Below, piece by piece: positions 13,008 through 19,803 of a DNA stretch of 22,328 nt. The number at the start of each line of letters is the position of its first letter. Positions within the stretch are counted from its first letter, which is position 1. The DNA comes from JBFGSX01 sp041581335 (GTDB lineage Archaea; Thermoplasmatota; E2; JACPAO01; JAHFTW01). The position numbers and the translations under genes were made by a program. The notes under the pieces are model-generated. The model did no database searches. It was not told where the DNA came from and saw only the letters and a list, made by a program, of their open reading frames with translations. The stretch spans positions 1 to 22,328 of the forward strand of contig JBFIDG010000018.1 in NCBI GenBank assembly GCA_041581335.1, given 5' to 3'.

Positions 13008-14666
13008 TCAGAAACGCAGGTACGGGGCCAGCATGCTGACGACCCGGTCGTCGTCGACGGCAGCAGCGAACGCGTCCAGATCCATGGGATTGGCCGCCTT
13101 GATGTGCGCGGCGCGTTTCTTGCCGATACCGGGCAGCGCGTTGATCTCCTTCAGGCTCGCCGACGGCACATGGAACGGCACGGGGATGCCGGTGATGCTG
13201 CGTTGGCCGTGGTCTGTGATGAGCACGTCCACGAAGCGGTTGATCTGGGTCTCGTACGGGATGCCGACCAGCAGCGCGTACGTGGCGATCTGGCGACCGA
13301 GCGTAAGGCTTGGTTCGACCTTCTCCAGGTAGACATTGCGCAGGACCGTACCGGATGGGATGACCTCTTGCAGAACGGGCCGGTCGATGGTGTCCCGGAT
13401 GAGTTCCTTCTGCCGCCGGAAGAGCCTGTAGTGCTTGGGGTCGATCGTCGCTTTCTGGCCACGGATGGGCAGCAACTGACGGATCTGCAGGCGACGGATC
13501 TTCAGGCCCTCTTTGCGGACCTGTTCGACGAAGCGCCAGTTGTGTTCGTAGGTCTCCTTCGTCTCGCCGGGGAGGCCATACAGGAGGTTGATGCCGGGGA
13601 GCAGGAACGGCAGGCCGGTGGGGCCGCGCTGGCCGCTGACCTTGTTGAGAAGCCGCGTCGCCTCGAGGGTCTGCTCGGGCGTGGCGTTGAGGTTGTTGGC
13701 CTTGAACACCGCCGGGTCGGCGGATTCGAGGCCGAAGGCCGCGATGTTGCCGTCAGTGCCGTAGTCGACGAGGCCCTGCGCGATGGCGGCGGACTCGTCG
13801 GGCCATGTGGCGATGACCGCGGGATTGGCGTTGTCGATGTGCAGCACCTTGCGCTCGGGGGTCACGTCGGAGACGCCCTGCAGCAGGCCCACCGTGGCCT
13901 CCACGTTGGGCTGCGGCTCGTCGGTCTGCCCCACGCCGATGGCCTCGTAGGTCCAGAAGCACGTCTGGCCGCCGAGGCGGAAGTGCCGGACGCCCGACTC
14001 GTACAGTGCTTCGGCTTCTGCGATGATGGCGCTCGCCGGGCGGTACCACGGCTTCTTCTTGGCATCCGAGCAGAAATTGCAGCCGCCGGACAGGTAGTGG
14101 ACGCAGCCGTAGAAGGTATCCATCTCCGCCATGAGGATACCGGGCTTCATGTCAGGGTGTTGCGCCACGATGGGCGCGCCGAGCAATGCGTGCTCGTTCC
14201 ATTCCGCCATGGTGCGGAAGCGATTGATCGGGATCTTGCCCGCGAAGTAGTCACGGATCATGGCGTCGCCGTCGCGGGTCGCCAGGTGATCGAGGTGGTC
14301 GTTGAGCTGGCCGCCCTTGGTGGTGGCGTGGCCGCCGCCATGGTCGGGGAAGCCGAAGGCGGCGTTGTCGCCGAACAGGATGGTGTCGCCGCTGAAGTCG
14401 CGCATCAACTGCACGGTCTCAGCGTGGGTGATGGGCGTGCCGCGCAGGTACTTGCCCGGCACGCTGCAGGACGCCAAGACGGCCAAGGCGTCACCTTGCA
14501 GCGCCTGGGGGTTGGCGCGCAGGCCGTCGATGGTGTGGTACTCGACCTCAGCCCCTTGGCTGATGGCGGCGCCCGCGGCATATCGCGCGTGGGGCGAGAT
14601 GTAGGGGGGGACACCGAAGGCCGACGGTTCGTCTACGTAGCCGTCGACCAGGACGAGTTTGGCCAC
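13008..14666 (-). CDS. Radical SAM protein with C-terminal helix-hairpin-helix (COG1031-like)
   Basis: A 552-residue radical SAM enzyme of the archaeal COG1031 type, whose reaction is unknown. The iron-sulfur motif is the atypical C-x7-C-x2-C (Cys188, Cys196, Cys199 in GCVHYLSGGCNFC) instead of C-x3-C-x2-C. The family pattern continues with FRLGGQTCFW, GLESADPAVFKANNLN and LLYGLPGETKETYEHN. The N-terminal 150 residues may adopt a B12-binding-like Rossmann fold (KLVLVDGYVDEPS, VLASCSVPG) without a clear cobalamin motif. A helix-hairpin-helix near the end (INALPGIGKKRAAHI) suggests nucleic acid binding. The start is GTG at 14666. The SDR-like gene ends 54 bases upstream and the kinase begins 60 bases downstream, on the same strand. 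Family membership is strong; the substrate, possibly RNA, is inference. Confidence 0.92.
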   Translation of the reverse strand: MAKLVLVDGYVDEPSAFGVPPYISPHARYAAGAAISQGAEVEYHTIDGLRANPQALQGDALAVLASCSVPGKYLRGTPITHAETVQLMRDFSGDTILFGDNAAFGFPDHGGGHATTKGGQLNDHLDHLATRDGDAMIRDYFAGKIPINRFRTMAEWNEHALLGAPIVAQHPDMKPGILMAEMDTFYGCVHYLSGGCNFCSDAKKKPWYRPASAIIAEAEALYESGVRHFRLGGQTCFWTYEAIGVGQTDEPQPNVEATVGLLQGVSDVTPERKVLHIDNANPAVIATWPDESAAIAQGLVDYGTDGNIAAFGLESADPAVFKANNLNATPEQTLEATRLLNKVSGQRGPTGLPFLLPGINLLYGLPGETKETYEHNWRFVEQVRKEGLKIRRLQIRQLLPIRGQKATIDPKHYRLFRRQKELIRDTIDRPVLQEVIPSGTVLRNVYLEKVEPSLTLGRQIATYALLVGIPYETQINRFVDVLITDHGQRSITGIPVPFHVPSASLKEINALPGIGKKRAAHIKAANPMDLDAFAAAVDDDRVVSMLAPYLRF

Positions 14667-14720
14667 GCATGGCGCTGTCGGTGCACCTACTTGAAGCTTG
14701 AAGGTGGGGCCGTGGTCCCC

Positions 14721-15245
14721 TTAGGACGCAATCCCGTCGGTCTCGCGGCCCGGGTAGCGACCGAAGTGCTGCCCCCCGGAGATCGCCAGGACCACTGCGG
14801 CGGCAGCCCGGTCGACGTCGTTGGCCTTGATGACGTGCGTCGGGACCTTGCGGCAGGATTCCACGGTCGCGATGGCGTTGGCGTGGGCGACGCTGTACGT
14901 GCGGCCGGGGTCTTCCGGAGTGATGTGGATGAACTGGTCGAGCAGCTCGCGCTCGGCGCCGTATTTGCAGCCGAGGGTGCCGCGTTCGATCAGGACGGCG
15001 TGTGCGACCTTGTCTTTGCCGGGGGCATCCATGCAGGCGGCGTGCACAAGGACCTCGCGCTCGGCGAGGACAGGTTCGATGCTGCCGATGGTGGTCAGCT
15101 CTCCCGCATGCCACTGGACGTCGCCGAACTTGGCTGCGACGGCACCGTCGACGCCGAACAGGCGGATCATGTGCCCTTCTTTCTGGAGCGCCTTGACGAT
15201 GGCTTCTCCATACGCGTTTCCGGCGCCCGTGACGACGACCCTCAT
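14721..15245 (-). CDS. Short NAD(P)-binding SDR/epimerase-like protein
   Basis: A 174-residue Rossmann-fold protein. The N-terminus MRVVVTGAGNAYGEAIVKAL carries a TG.G...G dinucleotide-binding motif. KYGAERELLDQF at 94-105 matches the active-site helix of extended SDRs, with Tyr95 present but the usual Lys replaced by Arg99 (YxxxR). The segment NDVDRAAAAVVLAI corresponds to the V.D.A.A....A segment of epimerases. The protein is much shorter than the usual 300 residues, so the substrate domain is reduced and activity is uncertain. The ATG at 15245 is preferred over the open frame reaching 15368, since a TATA element lies 25 bases upstream and the first residues form the Rossmann strand. It may be co-transcribed with the radical SAM gene 54 bases downstream. 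Confidence 0.8.
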   Translation of the reverse strand: MRVVVTGAGNAYGEAIVKALQKEGHMIRLFGVDGAVAAKFGDVQWHAGELTTIGSIEPVLAEREVLVHAACMDAPGKDKVAHAVLIERGTLGCKYGAERELLDQFIHITPEDPGRTYSVAHANAIATVESCRKVPTHVIKANDVDRAAAAVVLAISGGQHFGRYPGRETDGIAS

Positions 15246-15264
15246 GGACTCCGCCAAGCCGACC

Positions 15265-15274
15265 CTTGAAAAGG
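15265..15274 (-). promoter_or_regulatory. TATA box for the SDR-like gene (leaderless)
   Basis: The minus strand reads CCTTTTCAAG, centred 25 bases before the ATG at 15245. The spacing is that of a leaderless promoter. Confidence 0.45.
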
Positions 15275-15374
15275 CGTTTCCCACGGCAGCGGCCGGGCGC
15301 ATCAATGGCCCCGCAGGACGTTCAAGCCCGTTCACCAGGGAAAAACGCCCAGAATCAAGCCTTGGCACCGTGCA

Positions 15375-15385
15375 GGTTAACTAGG
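15375..15385 (+). promoter_or_regulatory. Weak TATA-like element for the repeat protein
   Basis: GGTTAACTAGG lies about 28 bases before the ATG at 15408. The match is weak; only its position supports it. Confidence 0.25.
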
Positions 15386-15407
15386 CCTCCAGTCGGCTCT
15401 GGGTTGT

Positions 15408-16442
15408 ATGCGACCGATCGTCCTCCTCATCGCCTTGCTTGTCGCCTCCGGTGCTGCCGCCGCCCAACCTGGCCCCCAGCCCGGCTACGCGAGCGCCACG
15501 GACTACGCCCAGGCATACGCCGAAGAGCGTATGCAGAACGCCACGTCCGACCCCCTGGACTTCGTCGGCCAGTACGACTCCGTCGAGGAACTGCAAGCCG
15601 AAGCCGACCACACGGCCTACGTGGCCTGCTGGGCGGCGGATGACGCCGGCCTCGAACCGGACGCTTGCGAACCGTACTACACGCCCCGCGGCGAGGCCAT
15701 GCCGGAGCAGCCTGAAGAGCCCCAAGAGGTCGAGGACTTCGAGAACGCCACCCTCAACGCCACAGAGACCTTCGTGGCGGAGGCCGAAGACGCGGTCAAC
15801 GACACCCTCGCAGATCCCGCTACCGCCCCGGGCCAGGTCAAGCGCGTCGTCGACGCCGCCCAGGATTTCCTTGGCAGCATCGGTGACGCGGTCGCAGCCC
15901 TCGCAGACGCCATCGCCGGCGGCATCCTCGGCACACTCGAAGGCATCGGCCAAATGGTCGGTGGCATCGAGAGCATCGGCATCGGCGCCGCCAACGGCCT
16001 GACCAGCGCCGTGGAGGATGTCGTGGACGGCCTCGGCGTCGGCGCGGCCACCACGACCGACGGCATCGCTGCAACGGGCATCGCCGTCGGCGACGGCATG
16101 CAGGCCGCCACCAGCGCCACCGGCGAAGCCCTCTCCAAGACCGGCGCCGGTATCGGTTCCGCCGCCGCCACGGCAGGTGGCGCCATCGCGGATGCAGCCA
16201 AAGCCACCGGTCGCGGCATCGCCGACGGCGCCGAGGCCATCGGCGACGGCGTGTCCGACGCCGCCAAGTCGGTCGGCCACGGCATCGCCGACGCCGCCCG
16301 CTCGGTCAAGGACACAGTGGCCGGCTGGTTCGGGCTCGCATCCGCAGCCGACGATCTAGCCGGCACCGACGCCGGACTGCCGGTCGACGTCGATGGCACG
16401 GCCGGCGGTCTGCTCGACGACGTGACGGGACTCCTGGCATGA
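15408..16442 (+). CDS. Secreted Ala/Gly-rich protein with 11-residue helical repeats
   Basis: A 344-residue exported protein with no named family. The signal peptide MRPIVLLIALLVASGAAAAQ is followed by an acidic region containing two cysteines (ACWA, ACEP), which could pair, and several N-glycosylation sequons (NATS, NATL, NATE, NDTL). From about residue 145 the sequence is Ala/Gly-rich with amphipathic helix character. From about residue 217 it resolves into 11-residue units, clearest as GGAIADAAKAT, GRGIADGAEAI, GDGVSDAAKSV, GHGIADAARSV. Eleven-residue periodicity is known from synuclein and LEA proteins, where it makes lipid-binding or desiccation-related helices; here that is inference. 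No transmembrane anchor follows. The wHTH gene begins 79 bases downstream and also has an Ala-rich helical outer domain. Confidence 0.85.
   Translation: MRPIVLLIALLVASGAAAAQPGPQPGYASATDYAQAYAEERMQNATSDPLDFVGQYDSVEELQAEADHTAYVACWAADDAGLEPDACEPYYTPRGEAMPEQPEEPQEVEDFENATLNATETFVAEAEDAVNDTLADPATAPGQVKRVVDAAQDFLGSIGDAVAALADAIAGGILGTLEGIGQMVGGIESIGIGAANGLTSAVEDVVDGLGVGAATTTDGIAATGIAVGDGMQAATSATGEALSKTGAGIGSAAATAGGAIADAAKATGRGIADGAEAIGDGVSDAAKSVGHGIADAARSVKDTVAGWFGLASAADDLAGTDAGLPVDVDGTAGGLLDDVTGLLA
16056..16307 (+). repeat. Array of 11-residue helical repeats (protein level)
   Basis: Units of 33 bases run through this stretch, with one short unit of seven residues at 16155-16175. The four clearest are 16176-16208, 16209-16241, 16242-16274 and 16275-16307, each starting with Gly and following the pattern G.(G/A)(I/V).D.A.(A/S)(V/I/T). 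The bases vary between units, so it is an old protein repeat rather than recent DNA duplication. Confidence 0.7.
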
Positions 16443-16493
16443 CCTCTCTCGAAGGGGACCGCCCGGATTGTTTCACCAAAATGACAATAGGGG

Positions 16494-16500
16494 TTATATT
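16494..16500 (+). promoter_or_regulatory. TATA box for the membrane wHTH regulator (leaderless)
   Basis: TTATATT is one of the best TATA matches in the window. Its centre is 25 bases before the GTG at 16522, which selects that codon over the GTG at 16501 and the ATG at 16468. Confidence 0.65.
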
Positions 16501-16521
16501 GTGACAGAAAGCTCGTCCCTT

Positions 16522-17601
16522 GTGTTGTCAAGCAGCCTGAAGTGGACGGCCTGCATCCTGACGGTCTTGGCCCTTGCCATGCCTGTGTCGGCCTCGGGGC
16601 CGCCAGGCACTGTCGGGGACACTGTCCAGGAGACGTTGGACGCGGCCGCAGATGCCGCCGAACACCTGGCCGACCAACTCATCCCGCCGGGTGATCCCCT
16701 CCCGGCCGGCAGCCCCGCCGCGGGCCTGCTCGGTGACCTGACAACCGCTGCGGACCAGACACGTGAGCGCGCCGAAGCGGCCGCTGAGGATGTCCAGGAT
16801 TCTCTGGACCCCGATGCGCTGCGCAACACGATCGACGACGCCCTGCGCCCCGTCCACGACAACCTGGGCGACGCCCAGCGCCAGGTCGAAGACCTGCTGG
16901 GCGAGAAGGACTCGGAATCCCGCACCGAACCCATGGATGTCCAGACCCAGTCTTCCATCAACCAGGCCATGCCCGGTCTCAATGAGCCGGTGCTCCTGCT
17001 CGGCGCCGCCGTGCTCGGCCTCGGCATCATCCTCTGGTTCGTCGGCCAGTCCGCCACCATCGGGGCCGGCGCCGCCGGCACCGCCGCTCTGCGCGACGGC
17101 CGCAAGTTCCTGCCCTACGCAAGCCCGATGTTCACCCGCTTCGAGAAGGACTCGGTGCTTGGCCACCCCAAGCGCGAGGCCATCTACGGCACCATCATCG
17201 GCACGCCGGGCATCACGCTCCAGGACCTGTGCGAGCAATCCGGCCTGAGCCGCACCGCCGTCACGCACCACCTGCGCTTGCTGGAACACCAGCACCTCAT
17301 CGTCTCCAAGCGGGTCGGGCGCAGCCGCCACTTCTTCGAGAACGGCGGCCGCTACGGGCGCCACCAGAAGGACGCATACGCAGTGCTCCACAATGACCGC
17401 TCCAAAGACATCCACGACTTCATCCAGAGCAACCCCGGCGCCATCCAGAAGGACCTGTGCGCCAAGTTCGAGATCCAGGCGAGCGTCGCCCACTGGCACG
17501 TCAAGCGCCTGCTCGAAGCCAACCTGCTGGAAGCGGTCCGCCACGGCCGCACGGTCAGCTACTTCCCCTGCGCGGACGTCTCGACACCGGCCTACGCTTG
17601 A
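16522..17601 (+). CDS. Membrane-anchored regulator with two winged-helix domains
   Basis: A 359-residue protein built as an outside-in sensor. From GTG 16522 it has a signal peptide (SSLKWTACILTVLALAMPVSA), an outer region of about 125 residues that is helical and likely coiled coil (DTVQETLDAAADAAEHLADQ), and one membrane helix (about 157-177, PVLLLGAAVLGLGIILWFVG). Two cytoplasmic winged helices follow. The first (about 217-273) has TLQDLCEQSGLSRTAVTHHL, then SKRVGRSRHFF. The second (about 296-350) has IQKDLCAKFEIQASVAHWHV, then HGRTVSYFP. Tandem wHTH membrane proteins of this kind are common in Euryarchaeota and probably bind DNA at the membrane. The frame is open upstream to 16468, but the TATA box at 16494 makes 16522 the likely start. 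It follows the secreted repeat protein, a plausible partner. Confidence 0.9.
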   Translation: MLSSSLKWTACILTVLALAMPVSASGPPGTVGDTVQETLDAAADAAEHLADQLIPPGDPLPAGSPAAGLLGDLTTAADQTRERAEAAAEDVQDSLDPDALRNTIDDALRPVHDNLGDAQRQVEDLLGEKDSESRTEPMDVQTQSSINQAMPGLNEPVLLLGAAVLGLGIILWFVGQSATIGAGAAGTAALRDGRKFLPYASPMFTRFEKDSVLGHPKREAIYGTIIGTPGITLQDLCEQSGLSRTAVTHHLRLLEHQHLIVSKRVGRSRHFFENGGRYGRHQKDAYAVLHNDRSKDIHDFIQSNPGAIQKDLCAKFEIQASVAHWHVKRLLEANLLEAVRHGRTVSYFPCADVSTPAYA

Positions 17602-17602
17602 G

Positions 17603-18823
17603 TCATTCCTCTGAGTCGCCGCCGATGGGCGTGATCTTGCCGGTCTCGGCGTCCAGCTCCCACCCTCGGTGGCGAGGCGCCACGTGCTGGCCCGGAAGCA
17701 ACCGGTCCATGCCCGCATAGACCTGGTAGGCTGTGCCTTGCAGCAGGCGCTTCTCCACGGAGAACAGATTCTCCGCCAAGCGGGCGAAGCGGCCAGCGAC
17801 GATGCGGGCCTTGGGTCCAAGGCCACGTTCGTCGCGCAGGGACCGCAGGACGCGCCACACGGCCTCCACCACGTAGACGGCCATCCCGATGCCAAGGCCG
17901 GCCACAAGGTAGGCCAGGCGCTGGGTGAGGATGACCTGCACGCCCAGCGTCCCTTCGACGCGGAAATGCAGCAGCGAATGCTGGACGAGCGCGAACGATG
18001 CGGACAGCATGATCAGCAGCCATGGTACGGCATTGTTGCCGCCGAGCAGGAAATGCGTCCGTTGCAGCGTCGTGTAGGTGACGTACAGCCAAGTGCCGAC
18101 CAGGATGAAGAACGGGATGAAACTGTACGATGCGCGCGGTGCGTCGACGGTGGCGCCCGTGATGTCGATGAGGGCCGCCATCAGCAGCGAGCTCATGACC
18201 AAGAGGTGCAGTTCCTTCAGGACGGGGCCTTCCTTGATGGGGTTGAAAGCGCGAAGGAACCACCAGCTGCCAAGCAGCACCAGGTCCGCGACAGCCACGA
18301 TCCACGTGGTGCGGAACGACGGCCCCATGCGTTCGACGACGGGCAACAGCCATGCCAGCGCCAGCACGAGCAGGGTCGGCCCGAAGCGCCACGCCGGGTG
18401 GCGGAAGTGGGCCACGCGCTGCGCGTCGTAGACGAGCTCTTCGAGCACGAAGATGAGGTTGAAGCCCGCCAGCGCGAAGATAAGAAAGCTGCTCACCAAT
18501 GCGACGATGAAGAAATCCTCGTAGCCTACGGCGATGGGCGTCCATGCCGTGAGCGCATAGAACAAGCCCGTGAGGGCCCCGGCGACGACGAACGCGCGGG
18601 ACCGCATCCGCAGCCAATGCCCGATGGCCGCCAGGAAGAAGAACATCGATAGCAGCGGCGTCGCGCGCTGGAACCATTCCTGGCTGGCTGGCCAGATGAC
18701 GGGCACGAACGTGGTGGCGACGAGCAAAGCCAGGACAAGGCCCAGCCACGGGCCGAGTCCGGCTTCGTGGAACCGGCGTCCGCTCCGCGAGAGCCGTTGC
18801 GGGAACGGCCGGTCGTCAGCCAT
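17603..18823 (-). CDS. Polytopic membrane protein, about ten helices, unknown function
   Basis: A 406-residue integral membrane protein with about ten hydrophobic segments between residues 25 and 330, for example PWLGLVLALLVATTFVPVIW and RLAYLVAGLGIGMAVYVVEA. It ends in a basic then acidic cytoplasmic tail of about 75 residues (ITPIGGDSEE at the end). I do not recognise the family, and no transporter or enzyme motif stands out. The ATG at 18823 shares its A with the TGA stop of the dehydrogenase gene (TGATG), so translation is coupled and the two proteins are probably made together. It converges on the wHTH gene with one base between the stops. A role linked to lipid or acyl-CoA metabolism is suggested by context only. 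Confidence 0.85.
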   Translation of the reverse strand: MADDRPFPQRLSRSGRRFHEAGLGPWLGLVLALLVATTFVPVIWPASQEWFQRATPLLSMFFFLAAIGHWLRMRSRAFVVAGALTGLFYALTAWTPIAVGYEDFFIVALVSSFLIFALAGFNLIFVLEELVYDAQRVAHFRHPAWRFGPTLLVLALAWLLPVVERMGPSFRTTWIVAVADLVLLGSWWFLRAFNPIKEGPVLKELHLLVMSSLLMAALIDITGATVDAPRASYSFIPFFILVGTWLYVTYTTLQRTHFLLGGNNAVPWLLIMLSASFALVQHSLLHFRVEGTLGVQVILTQRLAYLVAGLGIGMAVYVVEAVWRVLRSLRDERGLGPKARIVAGRFARLAENLFSVEKRLLQGTAYQVYAGMDRLLPGQHVAPRHRGWELDAETGKITPIGGDSEE

Positions 18824-19671
18824 CAGTAGTCGTAGAACCCTTTGCCGCTCTTTCGACCGTAGTGGCCCGCTTGCACCATCTTACGAAGCAGAGGGGCAGC
18901 GCGGTACTTGGGGTCGCCGAAACCTGCGTACAAGACGTCCAGGATGGCCAACAAGGTGTCCAGACCGACGAAGTCGGCCAGCGTGAGCGGCCCCATGGGG
19001 TGGTTCATGCCCAGCTTCATGATGGCGTCGATGTCTTCCCTGGTGCCGACGCCTTCCTGCAGGCAGAAGATGGCCTCGTTGATCATGGGGCAGAGGATAC
19101 GGTTGCTGACGAAGCCCGGGTAGTCCTCGCAGGAGTGGCACTGCTTGCCCATCTTCGTGCCCACTTCGAGGATCGTGGCGTGGGTCTCGTCGCTGGTCTC
19201 GTGACCCTTGATGATCTCGATGAGCTTCATGATCGGCACGGGATTCATGAAGTGCATGCCGATGAACTGCGTCGGGCGCTTGGTGGCGGCGCCGAGCATG
19301 GTGATGGGGATGCTGCTGGTGTTGCTGGCGAAGATGGCGCTCGGCTTGACGATGCCGTCCAAGGCGCTCCAGAGCTTGGTCTTGATCTCGAGATTCTCGA
19401 TGATGGCCTCGATGACGAGGTCGCAGTCGGCCAGGGCGGCGTTGTCGGTGCTGATGCTGAGGCGGGCCAGCGTGGCGTCGGCGTCGGCCTGGGTGAGCTT
19501 CTCCTTCTGGACGAACTTGCCCAGGGACGCCTGGATGTTCTTGAGGCCGCTCTCGACGAACTCCTGTTTCATGTCGACCATGACGACTTCGTAGCCCGCC
19601 ACGGCGGCGACCTGAGCGATGCCGTTGCCCATCTGTCCGGCGCCGACGACGCCGATCTTCGAGACTGTCAT
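18823..19671 (-). CDS. hbd: 3-hydroxybutyryl-CoA dehydrogenase
   Basis: A 282-residue NAD-dependent 3-hydroxyacyl-CoA dehydrogenase interconverting 3-hydroxyacyl-CoA and 3-oxoacyl-CoA in fatty acid or butyrate-type metabolism. The Rossmann motif is GVVGAGQMGNGIAQ near the start. The catalytic set fits the family in identity and spacing: Ser119 (SNTSSIPI), His140 (GMHFMNPVP), Glu152 and Asn190 (GFVSNRI). The C-terminal domain has the usual GMNHPMGPLTLADFVGLDT and ends GRKSGKGFYDY. The ATG at 19671 gives a normal length; the upstream extension to 19698 is Arg-rich and overlaps the likely TATA box. Its stop overlaps the start of the ten-helix membrane protein. No thiolase or enoyl-CoA hydratase is adjacent. 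The call is very secure. Confidence 0.97.
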   Translation of the reverse strand: MTVSKIGVVGAGQMGNGIAQVAAVAGYEVVMVDMKQEFVESGLKNIQASLGKFVQKEKLTQADADATLARLSISTDNAALADCDLVIEAIIENLEIKTKLWSALDGIVKPSAIFASNTSSIPITMLGAATKRPTQFIGMHFMNPVPIMKLIEIIKGHETSDETHATILEVGTKMGKQCHSCEDYPGFVSNRILCPMINEAIFCLQEGVGTREDIDAIMKLGMNHPMGPLTLADFVGLDTLLAILDVLYAGFGDPKYRAAPLLRKMVQAGHYGRKSGKGFYDY

Positions 19672-19693
19672 GGCGCTGCCATGCCGGCGTCGG

Positions 19694-19701
19694 TTCAAAA
19701 G
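19694..19701 (-). promoter_or_regulatory. TATA box for hbd (leaderless)
   Basis: The minus strand reads CTTTTGAA, centred about 26 bases before the ATG at 19671. The position supports that start over one at 19698. Confidence 0.45.
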
Positions 19702-19778
19702 CAGGGGTCATCCCCGGCCGGGACGATGCACCCCTCAAGCCACGGGGCCAAAACGGCTCATAGGACGAGGCAAAGCCT

Positions 19779-19786
19779 CTATTCCC
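19779..19786 (+). promoter_or_regulatory. TATA-like element for the degenerate kinase
   Basis: TCTATTCC is centred about 22 bases before the ATG at 19804 and 25 before the next codon, GTG at 19807. If the leaderless pattern holds, the GTG may be the true start. Confidence 0.35.
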
Positions 19787-19803
19787 CCAGCACCCGAGAG
19801 TGA

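Noticed and set aside
12972..15269. A 765-codon open frame on the plus strand opposite the radical SAM and SDR genes
   Set aside because: It runs antisense to clearly recognisable proteins, is dominated by Val, Gly, Asp and Ala as expected from GC-rich antisense DNA, and shows no domain.
16528..17907. A 459-codon minus-strand frame opposite the wHTH regulator
   Set aside because: The plus strand encodes a clear signal peptide, membrane helix and two winged helices with its own TATA box; the antisense frame has no recognisable motif.
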